From positions 98,168,210 through 98,232,209 of the forward strand of contig CM061063.1 in NCBI GenBank assembly GCA_030762895.1: a stretch of DNA of 64,000 nucleotides, given 5' to 3'. The DNA comes from Sophora flavescens (lineage: Eukaryota; Streptophyta; Magnoliopsida; Fabales; Fabaceae). Within the stretch, counting starts at the first letter, position 1. The number at the start of each line of letters is the position of its first letter. Below the pieces are notes generated by a model, which was given only the letters and a program-made list of their open reading frames with translations, had not been told where the DNA came from and did not search any database. Positions 22,333 to 34,230 of the stretch are shown one piece after another. The position numbers and the translations under genes were made by a program.

Positions 22333-25070
22333 CTAAAATGTTTGTAAGGGTGAGTTTCCAATATATGAGTTTTATAAGACAACCCCATGCACGACTCTCA
22401 AATATCAATTACCAAGTATTCACAGTATAATAACATTAATCATAACAGAAGAATGATATAATTCACAGGGCTTCATGCCCGACAATCATCGTCATTTTAT
22501 AAAAATGCATGACACTTCTATGTTCAATTTCTAATTTGATACATAATCTCCGGAGATCCCACAACTTTCTGTTTCGTTTCAAGCTGATCAGGCTCGCACA
22601 TGGCGCATTGTAAAAACGAACAAAACAATGCCCAAGAAAATCACATAACACACTGGTCTCACACAGTTCCACCAGGGTTATAAATCAAAGTTTGACTCAT
22701 TGTCTCACACATGTACAGAGGCACAATGGTCACTGCGAATTATGGAATTTATTGTCCATAACCTATTGCGTCACACAAATTGCAATAGTTAACGTATAAA
22801 GTTGGACGCACAGTCCTATAAATTTGGACACACCGTCCTATATATATTGGCTCGCACATATAGAGGCCCAATATTCAAATGGAACACAGTCCATTAAAAG
22901 ATACATTGATCCACTCCAGAACTCAATGATCATCATCTCCTGACACGTCTGCCATATACATTGATCCACTCTGGATTCAATGCCCATTTACATGACACAA
23001 TTGCCATTGAATGCATGAGAAAAACTTTTATTCTCGTTTTGTTTTCTTTGTCGTAATAGTATTTCCTTGTCGAAGCACAAAGCTTAAAGACCATGCTTAA
23101 TTCTTTTAATTAAGACTTTTCACTTAAAACAAATACAGGACACACAGTCCAAATCCTTTAATCTCAACATAGGACATACAGTCCGAATGCTCAATCACGA
23201 TGCCCTTAAACCGATGCACCAGTTTTAGGCTCACGGATATGGAACTCACACTGTCCACATCAACTTAGGACACACACAGTCCAAAAACAAAACTTGCAGG
23301 ACACTCCGTCCCATGACACAGATCCTTGATCTACGTGTCCATACAACACTAGAATCCTGACGTCTCGGTTCTAGGCTCATTTATCTGCTTATAAAACATT
23401 TTGCTCAGTGTAAAACAAAACCAAGCTTTGAAAACTCATCCAAGTTTAACGGAATACTTTCACTGAATAAAAACATTGTTACATAAATTCTTTTCTGTTA
23501 AAACGTTAATAAATTTCAAAAATCATTTATAATTTCCTTTGATTTCTAATTATTTCACTTTAAGAAATAATTTCCAATAAAGGTCAACAAAACAAAAATT
23601 TTAATAAATAAAAAGATTTAATAAATAAATTTCGAAAATTTAAATAATTTAATATTTAATATTAAATAATATTAATTAAATAATATTAATTAAATAATAT
23701 TAAATAACTAATATCACTTCTCTGTCAGAAGTAATTGTTCTGACTGCTATAAATAATTTTTTTGGAACTTAATCACTTTAAATAACATTTTATAATAAAA
23801 TTGAATTTATTATATAAAAATTAGAGCCTGTGAAAAATTTCACGGTTTCACCCTTACTATTGCTTATTTACACTGTTTTCACAAAATATTATTAAAATAA
23901 TAATTTTTTTTCCTTTTTCTCAAAATCTCCCAGATTAATCCCTCAGATTAATTGTCCAAGCTTATTTAGTTTTTAACCCTTAATTAAATTTTTTTTAACA
24001 CTGACCAATGTCAGGTTACTCAGTCCAACACTCAATCAGCAGATAAATTCCAATCGCTAAATGACATGACATATATCAATTTATGACATGCATCACAATT
24101 ATAATATAAACAAATAATCATGTAAGTTCACACATCACTTCAATTCAATTACTCAGATAAACATCACATCAATCTAGCAATTAATAGTAAACAGTATAAT
24201 AAAATAAACTATTGCATACATAAAATTAATACATGACTCCACAAATAAGCATGATATTATCTCAACACCTCAGGCATACCCTCCTTACCTATTGAAGACC
24301 ACACTATATTTCCTGTTAATTTTATGATCCTGATATGATTTTTCTCTGTTAGCTTGACTCAGCTAACTCAGTTATTTCCTTCAAATGAATTATAAGCAAA
24401 ATAAATCAAATCAAACAACAATACACTTAGTTTATGAAGGTTAGGGTTCGGCTTCAACCCATTATCTAGGTTAGGAAAAATTAAAATTTGATTAACTTAA
24501 GGATTAATGATCCATGAGTTAAATTAAGCATGATTAATCACTTTAACCCTGATTATGAACTAAGACATGAACTAAACTCATCTAGTTCTAAGAACTAGGG
24601 TTCGGATTTCCTCAAGATCCATAAGCTAGAAGTTTTAAAATTTCATCAACTTTTGGGATTTAATCAATATACAAAACTTAGGGTTTGATTCAAGTGTTAC
24701 AAACAACTTTTGAATCACAAAACCCTTGAGTACACAAATCTAGGGTTTCGGTTTTGATGAGATCAATAGGTTAAAGTTTGATTTTTTTGATCTTCTATAT
24801 ATTTGAATACAAGAACTAGCAAGATACAAAAGGATTGAATCATGAATCAAGTCATGAAAATGAAACAAAACCTAAAAACTCAAAGTTAACCTAGGTTCGG
24901 CCATAACCAGAAATCAAGGAAAGAAATTTCTCATGATCTTATGCTTCTAGATGATGAAAATAGAGAACCATTTATATGAAGAAGACAACCATTTTAAGGA
25001 ATATGACACTATTGAAGCCGTGAGGGTTGGGCAAGGTTTGGACAACATGTCCAATGGCATTTGTTAGAAA

Positions 25071-28000
25071 TAGGGATGGCAAATATACCCGTACCTGCGG
25101 ATACCCGCGGATAAAATCCGTAACGGGTACGGGGCGGGTATCTAAACGGGTACCCACGGGTAAAATAAACGGGTAATTTAAATATCCGTTTGTAAACGAG
25201 GCTGGTACGGATATCACGCTATCTGTACCCGCGGGTACCCGTTATCTAATTAATATATATATCTACTAAACTGGCCAGAGAAATACGTGGGCCTTGGCCC
25301 AAAGCTTACCCAATGTCTGCGCCTAAGTCAAGTTGAAGTCAGAGTCATTACTCATTAGTCACATAACACCTTACATGAAAGTGAAACCCTAAGTACTCAC
25401 TCCTCACACAGTCACACGATACACAATACGCAGCAACCAACAGAGGAGGGAGTAGCGGCGCCGGCGCCCCACAGTGACGACGTCTAGGTCTGTTTCTTCC
25501 TTCGTTCGTTCCCCTTCCTTCCTTTCCATGGTTATGTTCTTTATCTGATATTCATTTCTTCTTGTGTACACGCTCTTCTCTACGCGATTTTCATCCTTCA
25601 TTTTCTTTTGTTCGGTTCAATCTACGGCGAACATAATTTCTCAAAGATCTCAGATCTGTTCATCCTCATCATTTTAGATCGTGATTTCTAGTATCTAACC
25701 TGACTTGAATCAATTTCAAAGAGTAAGCATTTCAACCCTAGCATCTTCGTTTTTCATTTTTTTTATGATTTTTTTTGTTGGTCAGCTTTTAATTATTATT
25801 GATTTTCTTATTTATTTATCTACTTTGTTTTTATTTCTCTATTTTTTTATTACAGAAAGCACAAATTTGGACTTGAGGTTTGAACTTTGAGGGAACTCTC
25901 ATTGGTAATGTTCTCTTTCACTCGTCTATGCTATTCCTAGATAGCAATGCATTTTTGGAGATGCAATTTGTGGATATCTTTTCTAGATTTTTAGTATTTA
26001 TTAGTTGGGTCTGTCATTCAATGCTATTAATATGTGTTAATGTTTGTGTCTGTGAGACTGTGACCCTCTGTTTTCAATAAATTTATTTGATGAGTTGAAA
26101 TTTGATCGGTGGTTGAATTTTTCAAATTTGAAATGAAAAATTGGGAGATCATTTGGTTCATTGTAGAATGTCTACTGAAGAAACCTCAACTCCTGTGGAA
26201 GATGTACAAGAGCAACTGCAAGTCCCAACTAATGTGGTGGTTGAAAGCTCACTTCCAAGTCAAGCTGGCTCACTTCCAAGTCAAGCTGGCTCACTTCCAA
26301 GTCAAGCTGAAAGCTCAATTCCAAGTCAAGCTGGCTCATTTCAAAGGAAGAAAACCTCAGATGTTTGGAATCATTTTACACAGAAAATTATTAATGGAGA
26401 ATTGAAAGCCGTTTGCAAATATTGTAGCTCAAAACTTTTGGGTGACCCAAAGCAAGGAACATCACACTTGCGTAATCATTTCAAAAGTTGCAAACTTCGA
26501 ACAACTAGAGATATAAGGCAAGCGTTTATCAAAACTGGAAAAGTTGGAGGTGAAACAGTAGTGGTTGGTAATTATGCGTTTAATCAAGACACAGCAAGGC
26601 GTGCACTTACTAAGATGATAGTTCTTCATGAGTACCCTATGAAGATGGTTGATCACACAGGTTTCAAAGAATTTTGTGATGCTATGCAACCCTTATTTCA
26701 GGGGATTTCTCGCAACACTGTTAAGAGTGACATCATGAAATTGTATAAGGATGAGAAAGAGAGTATGATGAAGTTGTTGTCAAAGAATCAAAGTCGTATT
26801 GCAATAACTACTGATATGTGGACTGCTAGTCATCAAAACAGAGGTTATATGACTGTCACGGCTCACTTTATTGATGATTCATGGACCCTACAAAGTCGAC
26901 TTGTTAGGTAACAACACAAAACTATTTTGACATTGTGACAATTCTTATTATTTTTGTTATGTTGTTGGTGATATTATTATTATTAAAATATTTGTTTGAT
27001 TGTTAGGTTCATTTATGTGCCTGCTCCTCATACTGCTAAAATTCTTCTTTGATGTGTTACTTGAATGCTTGATGGATTGGAATCTAGATAGGAAGTTGTC
27101 CACTCTGACTGTTGATAATTGCTCTACGAATGATGCTATGATTGAACGCATTTTAGATAAGATTTCACCTAGGTCTCTTGTTTTGGGTGGTCAATTGTTT
27201 CACATGCGATGTTGTGCTCATATCCTAAACTTAATTGTGAAAGATGGTTTGTCCATAATCTCTGATGCTATTGACAGTATTAGAGAGTGTTAATTTTTGG
27301 ACAGCTACACCCAAAAGAGAGGAGAAATTCATAGAGACATGTGCTCAAGTGAACATTTCATATGGTAAGAAGCTCATTCTTGATTGCAAAACTAGGTGGA
27401 ATTCTACATTTTTAATGCTTCAAGTAGCCATACAATATAAAGATGTGTTTGATCGATTGGCACAACGTGAGCATCAATATAAAACATTGCCTAGTGAAAA
27501 TGATTGGAGGATGGCAAAAGAAATTTGCCAAAAGTTGGAAATATTTTATGATGTTACCCAATTGTTTTCTGGTACTCTGTATCCAACTGCTAATGTTTAC
27601 TTTCCAAAAATATGTGAAATTAAATTGGCATTGATTGAGTGGCTTGGCTGTCCTGATTTGGTTATTCATCAAATGGCTGCAACCATGATTGGTAAATTTG
27701 ACAAGTATTGGAGTGCGATCAATGGGGTGATGGCTGTAGGCATTGTGTTAGATCCAAGGTACAAAGTTGATTTGTTGGATTATTTTTTTCCTCGAATTTA
27801 TGGAGATAATTCTGATGATGAAATTGATAAGGTAAAATCTATTTGCCAAGATATGGTAAGAGAGTATGAAATGAAAGTCAAGGGTAATGAAAGTGTTACT
27901 TCATCTATGACTCCAAACCAAAATTTGGTAGATGTGGGTGTTGGAAGAAAAGAAGGTTGGAGGTCAGATTTTGCCAAGCATAAGAGGTCCAAAAAAAATT

Positions 28001-28957
28001 TCACAACAAGTACTAAGTCAGAACTTGACCATTATTTGGAGGAGCCATCGTTGCCTGATTCAAATGAAGAGTTTGACATCTTAGGTTGGTGGAAGGCTAA
28101 TGGGTTAAAATATCCAATATTACAAATGATTGCAAGAGATTTCTTAGCAGTCCCTATCTCAACCGTTGCTTTCGAGTCTTCATTTAGCACCGGTGGTCGG
28201 TTTCTTACTCCTCATCGAAGTAGATTGCTTCCAGATACTTTAGAGGCAATGATGTGTGTCCAAGATTGGCTATGGACCGATGTTAAAGGTAATAAAGTTT
28301 ATAAGTTTTAATTAAAAATCTATATTGATTCATTGTTACAAGTCTTTTAATTAACTTATTTTTCTTTTTCAGGTTCTTCAAAATCGAAAATTGACAATAT
28401 TGAATTGAATACAATATTGGATGATACGGATACCGAAATTGTTAGTAAATATTTTTTAAGATTTCATTTCAAACTTCATAATTATGTTGGTTGCTTGAAT
28501 TTTTATTCAGTTGCTTTTTTTTTTCTTCTTTCAAGAACCAAGTGGTCAAGGTGGGGTAGATGAAATGGTCGATAACAATACATAATTAGGAATTGATTAA
28601 ACCTATTTGTCTAGTGGAGCACAATCCATTGTATTGGAAGACTGTCAAAGTCCTTGTATAATTTCCTAGATAATTTTTATCTATTGTGTTGTTTGATGGA
28701 TATTTGAAGTGTGATGTATTAATGTGGTGGTTTGATTAAGTTTTGTGTATATTTTTTTAATTAAAAACAGTTTTTTTTTGTTTTTCATAACTACCCATGG
28801 ATATCCGCGGGTATCCGCGGATATCCGCGAATCCGTTAAGAACCCGTCAAACGGGTATCCGTACGGGTACGGGGCGGGTACGGGTGGATTTTTTATCCAA
28901 CGGGGCGGGTAGCGGGTAACCAGTATCCGTGCCCGCCCCGCCCCGTTGACATCCCTA
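25071..28957 (+). mobile_element. hAT transposon, TSD GTTAGAAA
   Basis: The element is 3887 bp. Its ends are TAGGGATGGCAA (25071) and the reverse complement of TAGGGATGTCAA (28957). GTTAGAAA flanks both sides (25063-25070, 28958-28965), the 8-bp duplication of hAT elements. The sister LTR holds the empty site with one GTTAGAAA (about 38179-38186). Subterminal regions are GC-rich, with repeated CGGGTA/TACCCG motifs (25085-25245 and 28795-28945), likely transposase binding arrays. It carries one transposase gene on the plus strand. As it sits in one of two otherwise similar LTRs, it is the youngest large insertion of the nest. Confidence 0.95.
26168..28585 (+). pseudogene. hAT transposase with BED zinc finger (RICESLEEPER/DAYSLEEPER type)
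   Basis: Start MSTEETSTPV at 26168; the upstream in-frame ATG at 26141 gives a less typical leader. Residues about 27-57 are a 21-bp minisatellite translated as repeats of GSLPSQA. Residues about 58-110 form a BED finger (W67, C83, C86, H100, H104, C108). ITTDMWTASHQNRGY and VDNCSTNDAM hold the catalytic aspartates. A DUF4413-like segment (YKDVFDRLAQRE, AVGIVLDPRYK) and the C-terminal hAT dimerisation region (FDILGWWKANGLKYPILQMI, AFESSFSTGGRFLT with the glutamate) follow. One intron is clear (26908-27006), and others are likely after 28288 and 28440. Two breaks disable it: one extra base in a T-run near 27047 and a missing dinucleotide near 27290. Otherwise the frame is intact, so the copy decayed only recently. 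Confidence 0.9.
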
Positions 28958-29488
28958 GTTAGAAATTGTCATAAAAAGACAAGGGCAATTTGGTCATTTC
29001 ATAGGAAAATTTAATTTTGCCATAAATGTGCCATTATGGCCATTTATGATACGGATAAACTCGTCATAAATGCTCGTCAAGTCGGTCAATCCAACATCTC
29101 TGCTACGTTGCCGACTTCCCGATTCATCTGGCGCAAGCTTTTCCTAGAGACACCTCGACTAATATGCCCGCAACAAATATAATATTTTAATTTTTTTACC
29201 AAAATTTTCAAAACTTCCAGTATCGTAGTAAATACGATAAAAACATTTTTCATCTCGTTCACGACTCAAAATTAGGTCTTCTGAGCAGTAAACTTTTACT
29301 GTCAGTGAAAACGCAGACAGGGTTCCGTCAGAATTTTCAACCCAAAATAGCATCGTAACCATAAGTTATAAAACATGACAGGAAAATAACAGTATTTTAC
29401 CCAAAACAATTTTCTAAGTCTCGGATAAAAATATATTTTTATATATTAATTACCGACACTAGAAAGCAGTGAAAATCGGGGTGTTACA

Positions 29489-29520
29489 TTACTACCCCAC
29501 TAAAAAAAAATTCGTCCTCA
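29489..29520 (-). other. Polypurine tract region of the Ty3/gypsy element
   Basis: On the minus strand TTTTGAGGACGAA is followed by a T-run, then AGTGGGGTAGTAA and directly the LTR start TGTAACACCCC. The same layout is seen at 655-683 and 56678-56710. Confidence 0.75.
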
Positions 29521-29523
29521 AAA

Positions 29524-32500
29524 TTACGTACCTGTAAAGAGTTCAGGATACTGTAATATGATTTTGTCCTCAGTCTCCCATGTCGCTTCTCCAGTAGTTT
29601 CATTCCAAATAACTTTAACTAATGAGATTTGCTTACCCCTGAGCTGCTTAATCATCTTATCTTCGATTCGTACAGGTGAAGTCTCATAAGACAAGTTTTC
29701 TTTTAATTGTACTTCATCGGGTTCGATTATATGTGATGGATCAGGAATATACTTCCTTAATTGTGAAACATGGAACACATCATGAATATTTGAAAGAAAA
29801 GGCGGCAAAGAAATTTCATAGGCTATTGAACCAACACGACGAAGAATTTGGTATGGTCCAATGAATTTAGGAGTGAGTTTTCTGGATTTCATAACCCTAC
29901 CTACCCCAGTCGTTGGTGTGACTCTCAGAAATACATGTTCACCTTCTTCAAACTCGAGAGGTCGTCTCCTTTGATCTGAATAACTCTTCTGTCTATTTTG
30001 TGCTGTTTTCATCTTTTCACGGATTTGTTTTACTTTTTCCGTCGTCTGCTGTACGATTTCAGGCCCTAACATCATACTCTCTCCGTCTTGGTACCAACAC
30101 AAAGGTGTTTGACATTTCCTTCCGTACAAAGCCTTATAGGGTGCCATCCCTATACTTGAATGAAAACTGTTGTTATAGGTGAATTCAATCAGTGGTAACA
30201 AATCATCCCAACTTCCCCGATGATCTAAAACACATGCTCTCAGCAAATCTTCTAATGATTGAATCGTTCTTTACGTTTGTCCATCAGTTTGAGGATGATA
30301 AGCTGAACTTAACCTTAATTTAGTTCCTAAGGCTCGATGTAAACTTCCCCAAAAATGTGAAGTAAACTTTGGATCTCTATCTGACACAATACTCGATGGT
30401 ATCCCATGTAATCTGATAACTTCCTTGATATAGATATCCATCAATTTCTCTACTGTATAATTAATCTTAACAGGTAAGAAATGTGCTGATTTCGTTAGCC
30501 TGTCAACAATTACCCAAATTGAATCAAAGCCTTTAGAAGTTCGTGGTAAACTTACCACAAAATCCATTGATATACTGTCCCACTTCCATTCTGGTATATC
30601 TAGTGATGTAAGCATACCTCCTGGCCTTTGGTGTTCCACCTTTGCTTTTTGACACGTCAGACAAGATGCAACGTATTCTGCTACTTGCTTTTTCATGCCT
30701 GGCCACCAAAATCTTTGTTTCAAATCTTGATACATCTTCTTCGATCCAGGATGAATACTTAACTTACTCTTATGGGATTCATCTAAAATCATCTTTCTCA
30801 TCTCAGGATTATCAGGTACACATATTCGTCCATTGCACCTTAAGATATGATCTGATCCCAAACTAAATTCTGCAACTTTTCCTTGTTTCATCAATTCCCT
30901 CTTTTCTTGAAGATCGACATCCGAAATTTGTCGTTCCCGGATTTCTTCCATTAATCCACTAGAAATTTTGATCATTCCCACGCTGATTTTTTTCCTTATC
31001 AAATTCCATAATCAAATTGAGATCACGGAACTCTTCTATTAATTTCAATTCCCTTACCATCATAGCTGAGATATGAATGGCTTTTCTGCTAAGTGCATCA
31101 GCTACGACGTTAGCTTTTCCAGGATGATACTGCAATTTGAAATCATAATCTTTTAAAAATTCCATCCAACGTCTTTGTCTCATGTTGAGCTCCTTCTGAT
31201 CAAACAGATACTTTAAACTTTTGTGGTCACTGAAGACATCGAATATTGCTCCGTACAAGTAATGCCTCCAGATCTTTAGTGCAAAAACCACTGCAGCCAA
31301 CTCCAGATCATGCGTCGGATAATTTCTTTCATGTGTCTTCAATTGACGTGATGCGTAAGCTACAACTTTCCTATGTTGCATCAACACACATCCTAAACCT
31401 TGATAAGAAGCATCACAATACACTTCATAAGGTTCATTTGGTTCAGGCAGTATTAAAACTGGTGAAGTTGTCAACTGTTCCTTAATCTTCTGAAAACTTT
31501 CTTCCCATTTGTCTTTCCACACAAAAGGTTGATCTTTTCTCGTAAGCAAAGTTAACGGCGCAACTATCTTAGAAAATCCTTCAATAAATCTTCTATAGTA
31601 ACCGGCTAGACCCACAAAACTTCTGATCTCTGTTACTGTCTTTGGTCTTTCCCAAGAAAGTACTGCTTCTACTTTTGCAGGATCGACAGCAATACCTTCC
31701 TCGGTAATCACATGTCCTAAGAATTTCACTTCCTTAAGCCAAAGTTCACACTTAGACAATTTTGCATACAGAGTTTTCTCACGCAAAATCTGTAAAACTT
31801 GTTGCAAATGTTCTTCATGTTCCTCATTACTCTTAGAGTAAATAAGAATGTCATCAATGAACACCACAACAAACTTATCAAGAAAAGGATGAAAAATCCG
31901 GTTCATATAGTCCATGAAAATGGCTGGTGCATTCGTCACTCCGAATGGCATTACGAGATATTCATAATGTCCGTAACGAGTTCTGAACGCAGTTTTTGGA
32001 ATATCTTCACTTTTTACTCTAATATGATGATAACCTGTTCTCAAGTCAATCTTTGAGAACACAACAGCTCCTCGCAATTGATCCATCAGATCATCTATAA
32101 GCGGTAACGGATACTTATTCTTAATCGTCACTTTATTTAGTTGTCAAAAATCCACACAAAGTCTCGAACCTCCGTCTTTCTTCCTCACTAACAGAACTGG
32201 TGCTCCCCACGGGGAAACACTTGGTCGAATGAATTGTTTTGACAAAAGGTCCTCTAGTTGAGTTTTCAATTCTGCAAGCTCTGTAGGCGCCATCCTATAC
32301 GGAGAAATAGAAATCGGTCCTGTTCCTGGTATCAAATCGATGGAGAATTCAATCTCTCTTACTGGCGGCAATCCAGGGACATCATTAGGAAACACATCCG
32401 AAAATTCTCTCACAATAGGCAGAGTACTCAAATCGATCTCCCTCTCGACTTCTAAGTTAGTTAAAAGCATGTATCCCTGACCTCTTTCTCTCGAAAAAGT

Positions 32501-33006
32501 TCTTATATGGTTGGTAGATAAAATTCCAGAAATCTTAGGATTAGGAAAAACTAGAGTCTTATTCGCACAATCTAACATAATATGGTTGGAAGATAACCAA
32601 TCCATGCCTAAAATTACATCTAACTGTATTAAAGGCAGGCATATCAAATCAACAAGAAAATGTCTTTCCTGAATAACAATAGGACAGTTCAGACATATAG
32701 AATTCACAACAACTGGCCTAGCAGTTGGGTTGAAACAATCAAGTCATAGGACAAAGAAGAAATAGGCAATTTCAAATGTTTCACAACATCCATCGAAATA
32801 AAGGAATGTGTCGCACCCGAATCAAAAAGTACAGTTAAGAGATTACCAGTTATGTCGCAACTACCTTGTATGAGATCGTCAGAATCAGAAGCCTCAGCAC
32901 CACTCATGGTGTAAACTCTCCCCTTAGCTATCGGTTTATTGGTTTTGACAGTATTGACAACTGGTGTAGTCCTTGGTTTACCACAGTCTCTAGCCATATG
33001 TCCCAC
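29524..33006 (-). pseudogene. pol: Ty3/gypsy pol: protease, RT, RNase H, integrase, chromodomain
   Basis: Aspartic protease has FDSGATHSFIS and ends in VILGMDWL. The RT frame (30959-32131) has MPFGVTNAPA and VVFIDDILIYS, the catalytic motif. RNase H has YCDAS, ELAAVVFALK and FSDHKSL. Integrase (30271-31002) has the H..H..C..C finger (HKSKLSIHPGSK, CLTCQKAK) and the catalytic core SMDFVVSLP, VSDRDPKFTS and AYHPQTDGQT. The C-terminal frame (29524-30246) ends in a chromodomain-like segment. Breaks: a frameshift near 32715-32730, an in-frame TGA at 32144-32146, a frameshift near 30960-31000 and an in-frame TAA at 30271-30273. All catalytic residues are still readable, so decay is modest. Confidence 0.93.
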
Positions 33007-34063
33007 ATGACCACAATTGAAACACTAGACAATTATTCGCCATATGATTTGGGTCTCCACACTTGTAACATTTCCTGATTGTGTTTGGATTTTGATTCTT
33101 TTGGCCTCCACCACTTGATGCAGTAGCTACAGGATGATAAGGTTTTTGATAACGATTATTTCCCGGTGCTCGATAATACGGTTTACTCTGGGCATGCTTC
33201 CCTTTCTGGTTCTGATATTGACCTTTGGATTTTGATGGTCCTCCCGCATATCCTCTGTTATCTCTTCCCTTCCTCATTTGCTCTATCTTTCTACACTTCT
33301 CAACCAAAGCTTGGAAATTCCTGATTTCCAACGGAAGTACAGATTCCTTAATCTCGAACCGTAATCCTGCTTCAAAACGTTCACACTTCCAATCTTCATC
33401 CGGATTGTTTTGAAAAAAACGAAAGTATTTGGCCAATGACTCGAATTTAGCTGCATACTCTCCTACAGTTAAATCCCTTTGAGATAGATGTAAAAATTCC
33501 TGCTCCTTTTCTGCTCGAGCGCTTTGTGGAAAATACTTGTTTAGAAACATGTTCTTAAATATCTCCCAAGTAATCACCTGATTTTCTACTTCTAATAGTT
33601 GCTTAGTACCTCTCCACCAATATTCAGCATCCCCTAACAGCAAATGGGTAGCATACGGTACCTTCACTCCTTCTGGACTATTGATCAACTCAAAAATCTT
33701 CTCCACTTCCTGAATCCATAAGTCAGCCTTAACAGGATCCACATCTCCATGAAATTGTGGAGGATTCTGGCGTCTAAAAGCAGTAAGACTTCTACCTTCA
33801 GCAGCCTGTTCCGCTCGAATTTGTTCCTGCAAATTCTGGGCAGCCATCGTTGCAGTTTGTTGTATAATAGCAGCAGCTACATCCGCCATTGCTTGTGCAG
33901 CAAAGTTCATACCTCCTCCTTCTTCATAATTTTCCTCAAAATTCTCTTGACCGTTAACATGACCACCCCTACGTCCTCTTCCTCGACCGCGTCCACGTCC
34001 ACGACCACGTCCACGTCCACGTCCAAGTCCACCCTCTGGTTCCATAACTGACCTACAAGACAT
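32990..34063 (-). pseudogene. gag: Ty3/gypsy gag with CCHC zinc knuckle
   Basis: Starts MSCRSVMEPEGG at 34063 (a second Met at 34045). The N-terminus is a glycine-arginine repeat encoded by a hexanucleotide (CGTCCA)-type minisatellite (33978-34027). A Retrotrans_gag core (YWWRGTKQLLEVENQ, FLNKYFPQSARAEKEQEFLHL, VGEYAAKFESLAKYF) and a CCHC knuckle CYKCGDPNHMANNC follow. The frame is lost just after the first knuckle, near 33020-33030; the second knuckle (GHVGHMARDC) is in another frame that joins the protease region. In intact relatives gag and pol form one long frame. Confidence 0.9.
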
Positions 34064-34213
34064 AATCAGTTAAATGGCAACCAGAAAATAAGACTTTAAT
34101 CTAATAACTAACACATATTACTTCTAAGAAGTAATTCAAACAATTCTCTTCAGAGATCACACAACATCAACACAACAGACCTACTCCCAAAGATTTCCCG
34201 AAAGACTCGGCCA

Positions 34214-34225
34214 GCTCTGATACCA
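34214..34225 (-). other. Primer binding site, initiator tRNA-Met type
   Basis: The minus strand reads TGGTATCAGAGC five bases after the 5' LTR end, the usual plant retrotransposon PBS complementary to initiator tRNA-Met. The same 12-mer is at 60356-60367 for the element on the right. Confidence 0.9.
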
Positions 34226-34230
34226 CTAAA

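Larger units (their letters stand above)
21400..29488 (-). repeat. 3' LTR of the Ty3/gypsy element, with hAT insertion
   Basis: Starts TGCAACACCCCC and ends CGGGGTGTTACA. It matches the LTR at 34231-38708 almost throughout, except for the hAT transposon plus its 8-bp duplication and a deletion of about 293 bases near 24966 (equivalent to 37791-38083). It contains the intact LTR-borne ORF (21820-22332) and repeated GGAC-N5-GTCC motifs (about 22804, 22826, 23127, 23166). A TATATATAGG TATA-like box lies on the minus strand near 22840. Confidence 0.9.

Noticed and set aside
22463..22672. Open frame MELCETSVLC..., repeated at 35291-35500 and partly at 53308-53538
   Set aside because: It recurs because the DNA block is shared nearly unchanged between LTRs; there is no extra conservation at codon level and its ends differ. 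Kept only as part of the mosaic-LTR finding.
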